A DNA stretch of 64,000 nt, from positions 994,501-1,058,500 of the forward strand of contig NZ_CP111079.1 of assembly GCF_026278245.1 (NCBI RefSeq). Direction: 5' to 3'. Under the pieces are notes generated by a model. The model made no database searches. It saw nothing but the letters and a program-made list of their open reading frames with translations, and had not been told where the DNA came from. Numbering within the stretch: the stretch's first letter is position 1; every line of letters begins with the position of its first letter. Shown here piece by piece: positions 1 through 8,721 of the stretch. This DNA comes from Pontibacter kalidii (GTDB lineage: Bacteria > Bacteroidota > Bacteroidia > Cytophagales > Hymenobacteraceae). The position numbers and the translations under genes were made by a program.

Positions 1-2
1 AG

Positions 3-137
3 AAAGGGTACGTCAAGATCTTTTATCCTGACCCGGACACTGAGCATGCGTACGACGAGGCCACCTTCGGCAGGCATTGCCGGGACTACTTTTTCCTGGC
101 CACCAAGGCTGGGCTGGTCGTGCATAACTCTATCTGA
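3..137 (+). CDS. C-terminal end of an unidentified protein (partial)
   Basis: The reading frame is open from the left edge to a TGA at 135-137 and encodes about 44 residues. It starts KGYVKIFYPDPD and ends in GLVVHNSI. The composition, rich in aromatic and charged residues with GC-rich third positions, looks coding. The other two plus-strand frames either stop early or give Arg/Pro/Ser-rich text. No family was recognised and the start lies outside the window. Confidence is moderate because only the tail is visible. Confidence 0.55.
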   Translation, partial: KGYVKIFYPDPDTEHAYDEATFGRHCRDYFFLATKAGLVVHNSI

Positions 138-711
138 TCTTCGGAATCCCAAAGCTATAATCTGTTATAGAGTAAAAGGCTGGAACGTAGTTGCAGCAAA
201 CGTGAAGTCCGTTCTCGAGAATTAACAGGTTTCGGGTTAGAGTGGGGTATTAGGTACAATGCCTAAAATGCCTGATAGGTAACGTGCTATGGTTTGGGTG
301 GTGCTGGAACTAGCTTGGGGAGTATAATTCAGGTGGTGAAGGTGTACCTGCAACCGGGGCTGAAATGGCCAGGCAAGGAACAGAAAAAAATAAAAAGCGG
401 AAGCCATTCAGGTACTGAGAGTTTAGATACGTAAAGCAATATTTCAGCATCTGCAGCCCAACAAGAGGGGCATGCACCTCGTTATTGGCACAGGCTGGCA
501 GCATTTTGGTGCACTTGGCTCGGCAACTTTAATACGCATAGAGTAGCATGTGGCTTGCCAAATTACCTTTAAAAGAGAGTAGAGAGGTTTTACGTGAACA
601 GCTGCTAAAGCTGACCATTTTTTTATATGTTTACCGTGCATTAGCATCTGCTTCATCCTTATGATTACAGAAAATTTAGTGGATGCGTACGATTTAAAAT
701 TCTGATATTGA
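138..711. other. Gap with no recognised gene
   Basis: This stretch of about 570 bases is richer in A and T than its neighbours. The reading frames within it are short, on the minus strand, and have non-protein-like composition. No tRNA, strong hairpin or clear promoter was seen. It must hold the promoter of the phosphatase gene that starts at 712, but no confident -7/-33 pair could be assigned. Confidence 0.5.
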
Positions 712-1935
712 ATGTCTGATATATCCGTACCGAATCCACAGCAGGAACTTAATTTGAAAAAGCTGGAGTTGACGGCGCTGCTTGAGATCACGCAGGCCAT
801 CAACGCCAACCTGCCGGAGGCTTCGCTGTACAAAATATACCGCTTTACCCTGCTGGCTCAGTTAAAGATTGCCCGCCTTACACTGTTTGTGCACGACGAG
901 AACTGGCAGTGCAGGATATGTGCCGGCACCGAGCAAGACTTTACCAAAGCGCAGCTGCCGGAGGAGGTACTGCAGTTGAAGGAGATCACGAAAGTGTCGA
1001 AACTGCCGGTAGAGAAGAAGTGGCGCTGCTTTGATATCGTGATCCCGATTTTGCACAATGGCAAGGTGCTGGCCTTTGTGATGGTTGGTAAGATTGATAA
1101 ATACTCCAGCAGCTTGGATGCCCTCAATTTCATTCAGACGATCAGTAACATCATGCTTGTGGCCATCGAGAACCTTCGCATGGCACGCCAGCGCCTGGCC
1201 CAGGAATCCATTCGCCGCGAGATAGAGATCGCCCGCGAGGTGCAGTCTATGCTGTTCCCCAAAAGCCTGCCCAATGATAGGGACGTGACCATACATGCCA
1301 GCTACATTCCGCACTCTTCCATTGGCGGCGACTACTACGATTTCATAGAGATAGATGCTGACCAGTTCCTGTTCTGCGTGGCGGATGTGTCGGGTAAGGG
1401 CGTGCCGGCCTCGCTGCTGATGTCGAACTTCCAGGCAGGTTTGCGCACCATCCTGCGCCAGACTTCAGACCTGAACACTGTAGTGTCGGAGCTGAACCAC
1501 CTGATCTACCGCAACGCGATCGCAGAGAAGTTTATCACCACCTTTGTGGCCCTCTATAACCGCCGCACCCGCGAACTAAGCTATGTGAATGCCGGCCATA
1601 ACGCGCCCATACTCCTGTATGAGAATAACACGCACACGCTCCTGAACGATGGCTGCACCATGCTGGGCGTGTTTGATGTGCTGCCGTTCATGAACGTGGG
1701 TAAGGTGCACGTGCCGGAGAAATCCATCGTGCTGGCTTACACGGATGGCCTGACGGAGGTTTTCGATGAGGACGAGGCGGAGTTTGGGGTGGAGGGTACG
1801 ATAGACTTTCTTATCCGCCACCGCTACCTGAGTTCCAAGATGCTGCACCTGCAGCTGCTCCGCGAAATAAACCTCTACAACGAGGAGGCCAACTTCAACG
1901 ACGACATCACCCTGCTCTCCTGCCGGTTTAAGTAA
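712..1935 (+). CDS. GAF-like plus PP2C/SpoIIE phosphatase (RsbU-like)
   Basis: A 407-residue protein. Residues about 15-160 resemble a GAF-type sensory domain. A short linker helix follows (REIEIAREVQ), then a SpoIIE-type PP2C phosphatase domain from about residue 175 to the end. The PP2C acidic metal sites are visible in GGDYYDF, ADVSGKGVPA, YTDGLTE and the terminal FNDDITLL. Members of this family dephosphorylate anti-sigma-factor antagonists in partner-switching stress signalling. No partner gene (RsbV/RsbW-like) is nearby, so the target is unknown. The protein lacks membrane segments and should be cytoplasmic. A separate gap and the AT-rich repeat region at 1936-2028 divide it from the next gene. 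Confidence 0.9.
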   Translation: MSDISVPNPQQELNLKKLELTALLEITQAINANLPEASLYKIYRFTLLAQLKIARLTLFVHDENWQCRICAGTEQDFTKAQLPEEVLQLKEITKVSKLPVEKKWRCFDIVIPILHNGKVLAFVMVGKIDKYSSSLDALNFIQTISNIMLVAIENLRMARQRLAQESIRREIEIAREVQSMLFPKSLPNDRDVTIHASYIPHSSIGGDYYDFIEIDADQFLFCVADVSGKGVPASLLMSNFQAGLRTILRQTSDLNTVVSELNHLIYRNAIAEKFITTFVALYNRRTRELSYVNAGHNAPILLYENNTHTLLNDGCTMLGVFDVLPFMNVGKVHVPEKSIVLAYTDGLTEVFDEDEAEFGVEGTIDFLIRHRYLSSKMLHLQLLREINLYNEEANFNDDITLLSCRFK

Positions 1936-2028
1936 TTAATTGCTAATTGTTGGTTGCTGATTGTTTTAATCACTACCACTTTTTACAAGTTTTACCAAAC
2001 AATCGACAATTAACAACTAACAATTAAA
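1936..2028. repeat. AT-rich imperfect inverted repeat between genes
   Basis: The spacer is built from variants of AATTGTT and AACAATT. The left half (1942-1970) is roughly the reverse complement of the right half (1996-2026), so the transcript could fold into a long imperfect hairpin. Such AT-rich intergenic repeats recur in Cytophagales genomes. It has no clear U-tract, so it is not called a terminator. Confidence 0.5.
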
Positions 2029-2658
2029 TTGCTCCGCCTCTACAAAACGCCCTGGTTGCTGAAGAAGCTGTTGCCCCGCTACACCTGGCACCGCGAGGTG
2101 CAGGGCAAGGTGCTTTTCCTTACGTTTGATGACGGTCCGATTCCGGAGATAACCCCGTGGGTGCTGGAGCAACTGGAAAAGTATGGGGCAAAGGCTACCT
2201 TCTTTTGCGTGGGCGATAATGTGGCAAAGCACCCGGAGGTGGCGCGGCAGGCGCTGGCACAGGGGCATAAGCTGGCAAACCATACCTTTAACCACCTGAA
2301 AGGCTGGCAGACACCATTGCAGCAGTATGTGCAGAACACCGAAGCCTGCCAGCAGGAACTGGAGAAGCTGCAACCCGAAACTGAAAGTCTTTTCCGTCCG
2401 CCTTACGGGCGCATTACCGGAAGGCAGGCGCAGCAGCTGCGCGGCAAGTATGAACTGGTGATGTGGGACGTGCTCACCAACGATTACGACCAGCGCCTTG
2501 CGCCGGAGGAATGCCTGCGACAAAGTATAAAAAGTACCCGGAGCGGCAGCATCATCGTATTCCACGATAGCCTGAAGGCCCAACGTAATCTGATGCATGC
2601 CCTGCCGCGCTACCTGGACCATTTCACGAAGCTGGGCTATACTTTCGAGACCCTATGA
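2029..2658 (+). CDS. Polysaccharide deacetylase (NodB domain, CE4)
   Basis: A 209-residue NodB-fold enzyme that would remove N- or O-acetyl groups from envelope polysaccharide or peptidoglycan. Catalytic motif 1 is LTFDDGP (residues about 28-34), motif 2 is the metal-binding HTFNH (about 86-90), and motif 3 is RPPYGR. The start is TTG at 2029. There is an in-frame stop just upstream and no suitable ATG, and the leader LRLYKTPWLLKKLLP fits this subfamily. It has no signal peptide. It overlaps the glycosyltransferase downstream by 4 bases (ATGA), so the two are probably translationally coupled and act on the same surface glycan. Confidence 0.9.
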   Translation: MLRLYKTPWLLKKLLPRYTWHREVQGKVLFLTFDDGPIPEITPWVLEQLEKYGAKATFFCVGDNVAKHPEVARQALAQGHKLANHTFNHLKGWQTPLQQYVQNTEACQQELEKLQPETESLFRPPYGRITGRQAQQLRGKYELVMWDVLTNDYDQRLAPEECLRQSIKSTRSGSIIVFHDSLKAQRNLMHALPRYLDHFTKLGYTFETL

Positions 2659-3746
2659 TCGTATCGGTAGCCTATTTTATACTTTACTTCTCCCTTTTCC
2701 TGGTGCTGCTGGCCCTGTTGGTGTTCAACCGCAGGCGCTATACTGTAAAGCTGCGGGAGCAGCCGCGCATCAGCATCCTGATCGCCGCCCGAAACGAGGA
2801 GCACACCATCCTGCGCTGCCTGCACGCCATCGAGGCGCTGGATTACCCCAAAGATAAGATAGAGGTGCTGATCGGAGATGACGCCTCCACGGACAAGACC
2901 CGTGCTGTCATTGATAACTTTATCCAGGGCAAGCCGCAGTATACCTGCATCACCATCACCCAGACCTTAGGGAAGGCCAGAGGCAAGGCTAACGTGCTGG
3001 CCCATCTCGCCAAAATCGCCACCACAAACTATTTTTTCTACACTGATGCCGATATTGCCGTGCCCAGGGAGTGGGTGCAGGCCATGCTCTCGGAGATGCA
3101 GGAAGGAGTGGGCGTGGTGACAGGCATTACCTCTATAGAGGGCAACAGTTTTTTCGCCCGGCTGCAGGCCATGGACTGGCTGTATGCGCTCGGCCTGATG
3201 CAGGTGGTGTCGGATTTGGGGCTGCGGGTAACGACCATGGGCAACAACATGCTGCTGCGCCGGCAGGCTTACGAAGAGGTGGGAGGCTATGAAAGTATAA
3301 ATTTCTCTATCACGGAGGATATCGCCATTTTTAACGAGGTGCTCAGGCGCGGCTGGGGCTTTCGGAACATCTACAGCCCCCATGTGCTGGCGCTCTCCAC
3401 ACCGGCGCCCACGTTTACGGCCTACCTGCAACAGCGTCGCCGCTGGATGCGGGGCTCCATGCACCTGCCCTGGTACATGGCTATCATTTTTATACTTCAT
3501 TCGGCCTACTATCCGGTGCTGCTGCCGTTCTTTGCCTATACTTCGGTAGGCGTGATGCTGGCTATTTTTACCTTTAAACTGCTGCTGCAGAGCCTCTACC
3601 TGCACCTCTGCCTCCGCCGCCTTGGCCGCAGCGTCCGCTGGTACCTCTACTTTTTCTTCGAACTGTACCTGGTTATTTCCTCCGTCATCCTCATTATTTA
3701 CTTCTTCCTGCCGCTCAAGACCAGGTGGAAGGGGAGAAAGTATTAG
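2655..3746 (+). CDS. Membrane glycosyltransferase, family 2
   Basis: A 363-residue GT-A enzyme. One N-terminal membrane segment (about residues 3-23) precedes the catalytic domain, and two or three C-terminal segments follow (about 280-355). The nucleotide-binding stretch ISILIAARNEE, the DASTD motif, the DADI metal site and the processive-type QQRRRWMRG motif are all visible. It resembles cellulose or hyaluronan synthase-like transferases that build surface glycans from UDP-sugars. Its ATG overlaps the stop of the deacetylase, so the pair forms an operon. The sugar and product cannot be read from the sequence. Confidence 0.88.
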   Translation: MIVSVAYFILYFSLFLVLLALLVFNRRRYTVKLREQPRISILIAARNEEHTILRCLHAIEALDYPKDKIEVLIGDDASTDKTRAVIDNFIQGKPQYTCITITQTLGKARGKANVLAHLAKIATTNYFFYTDADIAVPREWVQAMLSEMQEGVGVVTGITSIEGNSFFARLQAMDWLYALGLMQVVSDLGLRVTTMGNNMLLRRQAYEEVGGYESINFSITEDIAIFNEVLRRGWGFRNIYSPHVLALSTPAPTFTAYLQQRRRWMRGSMHLPWYMAIIFILHSAYYPVLLPFFAYTSVGVMLAIFTFKLLLQSLYLHLCLRRLGRSVRWYLYFFFELYLVISSVILIIYFFLPLKTRWKGRKY

Positions 3747-3954
3747 AAGTTAGAGAGTTAGAGAGTTGAGGAGTTAGAAAGTATAAATTCCCTTCCATAA
3801 CGGGCTGGGGTGGCTTAATAATGTAACCATTCAACCATTTAACAATGCAGCCATCCAAAAGCCATAAAATCCCTAACTTGCAGCCTAGTGTTTGACTTAT
3901 ACTTCAAGCCGTAGTCGTGATACCTGATACGAGCTACGTGATACGTATTAAAAG
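3747..3954. repeat. Short tandem repeats in an intergenic spacer
   Basis: From 3749 to 3781 the unit GTTAGAGA is repeated three times with variation. From about 3915 to 3950 variants of GATAC alternate with CGTGATAC in both direct and inverted order. No gene was seen. This resembles the low-complexity spacers of related genomes and may be scars of replication slippage or of small repeat elements. Confidence 0.45.
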
Positions 3955-4725
3955 ATGATGAATTTAGTTGATTCGCACGCACATATTTATTCTGAGAAAT
4001 TCGATGCCGACAGGGCCAAGGCTATGGAGCGGGCGCAGGAGCAAGGGGTGAGCAAAGTATACATGCCCAACATCGACCACACTTCCATAGACGCCATGCT
4101 GGAGGCCGAGGAGAAGTATAAAGGCGCCTGCCTTCCGATGATGGGCCTGCACCCCACCTCGGTAGACAAGGATTTTGAGCGGGAGCTATACCTGGTGGAG
4201 GAGTGGCTGGGCAAGCGCCCCTTTGCGGCAGTAGGGGAGTGCGGCATCGACCTGTACTGGGACAAAACCTTTCTGCCGCAACAGCAGGAGGCCCTGAAGG
4301 TACAGGTAGAGCTGGCCAGAAAGTATAAACTGCCCATCGTGCTGCACACCCGCGACTCCTTTAACGAAACCTACGAGATCATCGCTGCTGCCCAGGATGG
4401 CAGCCTGAAAGGTATTTTCCATTGCTTTAGCGGCACCGTGGAGGAGGCGGAGAAGGTGAAGGAGCTGGGCTTTCTGATGGGCATAGGCGGGGTGGCTACC
4501 TTTAAGAACGGCGGCCTGGACAAGGTGCTGCCGTATGTGCAGCTCGAGGACCTGGTGCTGGAAACCGATTGCCCCTACCTGGCGCCCACGCCGCACCGCG
4601 GCAAGCGCAACGAGCCCGTTTACCTGCCCCTCATTGCCCAGCGTGTGGCTGAACTGATGCAGAGACCGGTAGAGGAGGTGGCGGAGAAAACCACGGCCAA
4701 TGCCCTCAACCTCTTCAAGCTATAG
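3955..4725 (+). CDS. tatD: TatD family metal-dependent hydrolase
   Basis: A 256-residue TIM-barrel amidohydrolase of the TatD DNase family. The metal ligands are visible: HAH near the N-terminus (VDSHAHIY), the bridging Glu in GECGIDLYW, His in IVLHTRD, His in IFHCFSG and Asp in LETDCPYL. Family members are 3'-5' DNA exonucleases linked to DNA repair and quality control, and the link to Tat export is historical only. Two adjacent ATG codons open the frame, at 3955 and 3958, and either could be used. The asparaginase gene begins one base after its stop codon. Confidence 0.92.
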   Translation: MMNLVDSHAHIYSEKFDADRAKAMERAQEQGVSKVYMPNIDHTSIDAMLEAEEKYKGACLPMMGLHPTSVDKDFERELYLVEEWLGKRPFAAVGECGIDLYWDKTFLPQQQEALKVQVELARKYKLPIVLHTRDSFNETYEIIAAAQDGSLKGIFHCFSGTVEEAEKVKELGFLMGIGGVATFKNGGLDKVLPYVQLEDLVLETDCPYLAPTPHRGKRNEPVYLPLIAQRVAELMQRPVEEVAEKTTANALNLFKL

Positions 4726-4726
4726 T

Positions 4727-5797
4727 ATGCAGGTTGTAAAAGTAGACATCGACACTGCCGCGCCGCTGCATCCGGAGGCCTCCATCCTTATTATCTACAC
4801 CGGCGGCACCGTAGGGATGGTGTTTGATGAGAAGGAGCAGCACCTGGTGCCGTTCAACTTCTCGCAGATCACAGAGCACGTGCCGGAGCTGCGGCAGTTT
4901 AACTACCTGCTCACGGTGCTAAGTATAGAACCTGCCATCGACTCCTCCAACGTGTCGGTGCAGGACTGGCTGATGCTGGCCCGGCTGATCGAGGAGAACT
5001 ACGAGAAGTATGACGGCTTTGTGGTGCTGCACGGCACGGATACGATGGCCTACTCCGCCTCAGCGATGAGTTACCTGCTGGAGAACCTGCAGAAGTCGGT
5101 GATCTTTACCGGCGCCCAGGTACCCATTGGCCGCATCCGCACCGATGCGCGCGAAAACCTGATCACCGCCCTGCAGATTGCCGCCACCAAAGAGCAGGGT
5201 AGAAGCGTGGTGCCGGAGGTGTGCATTTACTTCCGTAACCTGCTGCTGCGCGGCAACCGCTCCAAGAAAGTAGAGAGCAGCCATTTCGATGCCTTCAAAT
5301 CCGACAACTACCCGCCCCTGGCTGAGACGGGCATTGAACTGGATTTTAGTTTCGAGAGCATACTGCCGTACCCGCAGCAGCCATTCAGGGTGCATCATGC
5401 CTTAAACGATAAAGTGGCCATTCTCAAGTTGTTCCCGGGCATTACGGCGCATGTAGTGCAAAGTATACTTCAGGCGCCGGGGCTGCAGGGGCTGGTGCTG
5501 GAGACCTTCGGCTCTGGAAACGCGCCGACGGTGCCGTGGTTTTTGGAACTGCTGCAGGAGGCCATAGGCCGGGGTATACTTATCCTGAACGTATCGCAGT
5601 GCGATGAGGGGCGGGTAGACCAGGGCCGTTACGAAACGAGCAAGTACCTGCTGAACATGGGGGTGATTGGCGGGGCCGATATTACCACCGAGGCGGCCAT
5701 CTCTAAGCTGATGTATGTGCTGGCACACGAGGAACTTAGCCACCAGGAGCGTGAGCGACTGCTGCAGCAGAACCTTCGCGGCGAGATAAGTCTTTAA
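4727..5797 (+). CDS. ansA: Type I L-asparaginase
   Basis: A 356-residue asparaginase that hydrolyses L-asparagine to aspartate and ammonia. The first catalytic threonine lies in YTGGTVGM and the second in the HGTDTM motif, and both are intact. There is no signal peptide, which fits the cytoplasmic type I enzyme. An upstream in-frame ATG at 4700 lies inside tatD. The ATG at 4727, one base after the tatD stop, is preferred because it gives the usual short lead into ILIIYTGGT. It forms an operon with tatD. This gene contains several AAGTATA motifs, including a full palindrome at 5461-5470. Confidence 0.92.
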   Translation: MQVVKVDIDTAAPLHPEASILIIYTGGTVGMVFDEKEQHLVPFNFSQITEHVPELRQFNYLLTVLSIEPAIDSSNVSVQDWLMLARLIEENYEKYDGFVVLHGTDTMAYSASAMSYLLENLQKSVIFTGAQVPIGRIRTDARENLITALQIAATKEQGRSVVPEVCIYFRNLLLRGNRSKKVESSHFDAFKSDNYPPLAETGIELDFSFESILPYPQQPFRVHHALNDKVAILKLFPGITAHVVQSILQAPGLQGLVLETFGSGNAPTVPWFLELLQEAIGRGILILNVSQCDEGRVDQGRYETSKYLLNMGVIGGADITTEAAISKLMYVLAHEELSHQERERLLQQNLRGEISL

Positions 5798-5862
5798 AAG
5801 TATAAAAAACTATACTTGCAGATGTGCTTCCTGTTAGCGTATATTTGCAACTCGATAAACAA

Positions 5863-5950
5863 AGAGAGCTGTCCGAGTGGTCGAAGGAGCACGCCTGGAA
5901 AGTGTGTATACCCCAAAAGGGTATCAAGGGTTCGAATCCCTTGCTCTCTG
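5863..5950 (+). tRNA. tRNA-Ser (anticodon GGA)
   Basis: All arms can be drawn. The acceptor stem pairs 5863-5869 with 5943-5949, with discriminator G at 5950. The anticodon stem pairs 5890-5894 with 5902-5906 and shows GGA at 5897-5899. There is a long variable arm pairing ATACCC with GGGTAT, as expected for class II serine tRNA. The T-arm pairs 5926-5930 with 5938-5942 around TTCGAAT. CCA is not encoded. It reads UCC and UCU serine codons. Confidence 0.97.
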
Positions 5951-5974
5951 CCGGTAGCGATACCAAAATTTGCT

Positions 5975-6009
5975 AAAAGCCTGTGAATCAGCGATTTGCA
6001 GGCTTTTTT
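5975..6009 (+). terminator. Rho-independent terminator after tRNA-Ser
   Basis: A 9-bp perfect stem (AAAAGCCTG at 5975-5983 with CAGGCTTTT at 5999-6007) closes a 15-base loop and runs into a T-tract ending at 6009. Its position 25 bases after the tRNA supports termination of the tRNA transcript. Confidence 0.85.
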
Positions 6010-6182
6010 GCTTCTAATATCCTGTCCTGTGACAGACCCGGAGTCTGTGTTGTTTTGGGCCGCTGGATAGCGAGCCCCGCAGGTGGAGGAGATTTTTTCT
6101 GGTCCTGGTGCCGGATAGGAAGCCTCGGTACAGGAGCTTCCATGGGATTCGGAAACGTAGCCCTCTGTGCGTGTTGATCTTA

Positions 6183-7070
6183 TCACCATTCCTCGCCCCC
6201 CTTTAAATCGAATGTGCGCGAGATATTGAAACCGAAGTAGATGTCTCCTTTCGACCAGTAGCCTGTGTTCTGTGGCACAAAAAACTTCTCGACCATGCCT
6301 TGCGCATTGGTGAAGATCAGTTGGAATACATGCCCACCCGTCTCAATATCAAATCCCAGGGAAAGGGTGTTCCTGAAGTCTTCGCGCGTCTGGTCGGAGA
6401 GCAGGTAATAATACTCTGCATTGAAGGAGGTGCGTTTGGTGAGTTTAAAACGTCCGCCGCCTCCTAGTGCATAGACGTCGTTTTCGTCCTGGCGTGCTGG
6501 CACCAGGTTGCGGTGCACCAGGGTAGGGGATAGCTGCAAGGACAGCCGCTCCGTGAACTTGCGGGCAATCAGCAACTGGTGCGTGTAGGTAAACCGGTGT
6601 TCCAGATCAAGGCTTTCTTCCTCATCCGGCCACTTAAGAGACCGGATAGCGGTACTGGTAAAGAGCGTAAGTGTTACCGGCATGCCCCGTTTTGTTTGCT
6701 GCTGCAGTAGCTTGTATTTCAGAAAGCCGTCGAACGTTTTTTCAAGCGAGCTTCTCCCGATGCCCACATTCAGGCGATCGGTCAGGCCATACTCCAGGCC
6801 AAGGCGTAAGGTGGCCTGATCGAGGCCAAAGAACTCATAGGCGCCACTGTTCAGGGTGCCAAAGCGGTGGGAGATCAAAAAGAGCAGGACGCCTTCGCCG
6901 TTCGTCTCCACCGAGTGGCCGTTCACCAGCCGCGTTGCTTTGAAGCTACCACTCACAGCTTCGGAGGCGGCGCTGTCAGTGGCTTCTGCCAGTTTCAGTA
7001 GCTCGTCCTGTGCCTGCGCAAAAGTCAGGGGCAGACAAACCAGCACCAGAAGAAAACTTAGTTTTACCAT
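6183..7070 (-). CDS. DUF5777 family outer-membrane beta-barrel protein
   Basis: A 295-residue protein with a signal peptide (residues 1-20, ending AQAQ). Alternating beta-strand text typical of a barrel follows and matches what is known of DUF5777. Features include LISHRFGTLNSGAYEFFGLDQATLRLGLEYGL and repeated short strands with aromatic ends. Genes of this family often follow YceI and cytochrome genes in Bacteroidota, as here. The start lies 2 bases after the stop of the YceI gene, so the two share a transcript. The function is unknown. A role at the outer membrane in a redox or lipid-quinone process is only suggested by the neighbours. Confidence 0.8.
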   Translation of the reverse strand: MVKLSFLLVLVCLPLTFAQAQDELLKLAEATDSAASEAVSGSFKATRLVNGHSVETNGEGVLLFLISHRFGTLNSGAYEFFGLDQATLRLGLEYGLTDRLNVGIGRSSLEKTFDGFLKYKLLQQQTKRGMPVTLTLFTSTAIRSLKWPDEEESLDLEHRFTYTHQLLIARKFTERLSLQLSPTLVHRNLVPARQDENDVYALGGGGRFKLTKRTSFNAEYYYLLSDQTREDFRNTLSLGFDIETGGHVFQLIFTNAQGMVEKFFVPQNTGYWSKGDIYFGFNISRTFDLKGGEEW

Positions 7071-7072
7071 AG

Positions 7073-7639
7073 CTAAAGGCTGTTTTCGGTGAATGGCTCA
7101 TACACTACGTCCACTGTGATGTCGATTTGCCTGGCGATGTTGTTTCGCACCAGCCGGGGGATCTTAATGCCGAACTCCTGTGGGGTAACGGTGAAAGTGG
7201 ATTTGCCAAGCAGCCGCCCCGCTCTTACTTCCAGTATCCCGACGGTATCTATGGATTTGTCCTGCCCATGTATGTGGAGCACGCCTTTCACCCGCACTTC
7301 ATAGGCTGCATCCCTTTCCAGGTCAACTGCCTGGATGTTAGTTACCTTCCCCTTGAAGGTAGCTTTCGGGTACTTATCGGATTCCACATAGTTTTCATTG
7401 AAGTGTGTTTGCATCAGGGACTTCCGGAACTCAAACTCCTTCATCGGCACTGAGAAGACCATATCCCCGGTGCCTACATCCAGTATTGACACCACCTTTC
7501 TGTTATGTGCTTCAATGTCTTCCAGGGGAGCATCGGAAAAGAACCAAATGTGGCCGGTCCTGGTAAAGAATCGCTCTTGCGCCAGAACGTCGGCGCTGCT
7601 AAGTAAGAGTATTGCAAGGAGTAGGGTAAGTTGTCTCAT
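7073..7639 (-). CDS. YceI family lipocalin-like periplasmic protein
   Basis: A 188-residue protein with an N-terminal signal peptide (residues 1-20, cleavage near VLAQ). A YceI domain follows and shows the motifs FSVPMKEFEFRKSLMQTHFNENYVE and KYPKATFKGKV. YceI proteins form a beta-barrel pocket that binds isoprenoid chains such as polyprenyl quinones. It lies between the cytochrome-like gene and the DUF5777 gene on the minus strand with 2- to 9-base gaps, so the three are very probably one operon. It is divergent in sequence from the second YceI gene at 56839, which lacks a signal peptide. Confidence 0.88.
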   Translation of the reverse strand: MRQLTLLLAILLLSSADVLAQERFFTRTGHIWFFSDAPLEDIEAHNRKVVSILDVGTGDMVFSVPMKEFEFRKSLMQTHFNENYVESDKYPKATFKGKVTNIQAVDLERDAAYEVRVKGVLHIHGQDKSIDTVGILEVRAGRLLGKSTFTVTPQEFGIKIPRLVRNNIARQIDITVDVVYEPFTENSL

Positions 7640-7648
7640 GATCAGAAG

Positions 7649-8032
7649 TTAGTTGTTAGGGGCACCTGCGTCTACCCATTTCCGGATCTTCTCAATGTCA
7701 CAGTCAGAGAGTTTAGCAGCTCCCTGTGGCATGGGCGGGAACCCGGGGGCATGCGTGATAACCCCCACCAGGTGCCCGTGGCCGGCCTCTTCCTTCACTC
7801 CGTTGTAATTGTCGAGTACCACACCTCCCTCTGCTATACCTGCTGCATGGCAACTGTAGCAGTTTGTTGCCAGTATGGGCACTACCGTACCGGAAAAGGT
7901 AATGGCGGTGGTATCACACTGGAGCTGATGGTCCGGCTGCGGGGCCAGGTCCTCTTCGTTGTCGTTGGTACAGGCAGCGGCTACCGGAAGCAGCAGGCCC
8001 AGTAAGTGGCAAATGATGTTTGTGCGTCGCAT
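7649..8032 (-). CDS. Lipoprotein with one c-type haem site
   Basis: A 127-residue protein. A lipobox-like LLPVAAAC ends the signal peptide and is followed by an acidic stretch (TNDNEEDLA), as is common for surface lipoproteins of this phylum. A single CYSCH haem-binding motif lies at about residues 62-66. A later Met-containing segment, FPPMPQGAAKLSDC, could give the axial methionine, and the end reads IRKWVDAGAPNN. This is the layout of small cytochromes of the planctomycete-type (PSCyt1-like) domain. It is likely an electron carrier or redox sensor in the periplasm, in an operon with YceI and DUF5777. Confidence 0.85.
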   Translation of the reverse strand: MRRTNIICHLLGLLLPVAAACTNDNEEDLAPQPDHQLQCDTTAITFSGTVVPILATNCYSCHAAGIAEGGVVLDNYNGVKEEAGHGHLVGVITHAPGFPPMPQGAAKLSDCDIEKIRKWVDAGAPNN

Positions 8033-8117
8033 ACATGCTTCTTGTTAGCTACCGAATAAGTAAAGTATAGCTGCCCGGCTGTGTGTGAGCATTACAGCCA
8101 GGCAGCAGGTTAGTGAG

Positions 8118-8615
8118 CTATTGTATGATCTGCGCTCGGATCTCTCCATCAGGAAACTCGGCACTGTGTATGTTCAGGAACCAGTTGCCGGCCAGGAGGT
8201 CTGCCTCCTGTTCCGTTGTCAGGGCTGAGGTAGATCCTGAGAGGGGACTTTCGAAAGGATTGGAGCCTGAATAAGGATTTGAGCCAGGGTTTATCGGAAT
8301 AACGATAGGCCCGGCCATACCTGGCGCCCCCTTATGGAAGTGCATGGCGGTGGGGGTTATGCCCTCAAAGGTGATGGTATAGGACAGCCTCTTTGTATCC
8401 TTATTGTATTGGCCTTTGAAGGTGCCTGTTGCCTCTGAACTGTTTGGCGGCACCTCCTGTGCTCCGCTGAGGGTAACCTCGCGTAGCATCACGACTTCAT
8501 CTACCGGAGTGGGCATGTCGCCGTCATCATCGTCATCGTTGCAGCTACTCAGCCCAAGCACCAGGCTTAGCAGCATTGTGCTCAGTATTCCAAAGGATAT
8601 GCGGTACGTTTTCAT
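8118..8615 (-). CDS. CHRD domain lipoprotein
   Basis: A 165-residue protein. The frame is open to 8651, but the ATG at 8615 is preferred because it opens a proper lipoprotein signal (MKTYRISFG, then LGLSSC) with an Asp-rich stretch after the lipid-bearing Cys. The CHRD domain shows LSGAQEVPPNSSEATGTFKG, the MHFHKG motif and the closing NIHSAEFPDGEIRAQI. CHRD domains bind or modify extracellular partners, but their bacterial function is not settled. It lies just upstream of the cytochrome gene on the same strand with an 85-base gap. Confidence 0.88.
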   Translation of the reverse strand: MKTYRISFGILSTMLLSLVLGLSSCNDDDDDGDMPTPVDEVVMLREVTLSGAQEVPPNSSEATGTFKGQYNKDTKRLSYTITFEGITPTAMHFHKGAPGMAGPIVIPINPGSNPYSGSNPFESPLSGSTSALTTEQEADLLAGNWFLNIHSAEFPDGEIRAQIIQ

Positions 8616-8721
8616 AATACTAGAATTAAGGTAAGAAAAGAAAAAAGTCATAGGGTTCTTCCTAACACAGCGGGTGTGCTGTGTTATACAGGTGGTATGT
8701 GTGCTTCCGGAAGCGGGTGAT

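Noticed and set aside
5794..6189. Frame on the minus strand crossing the tRNA-Ser gene
   Set aside because: It runs antisense through the tRNA and terminator and has no protein-like composition.
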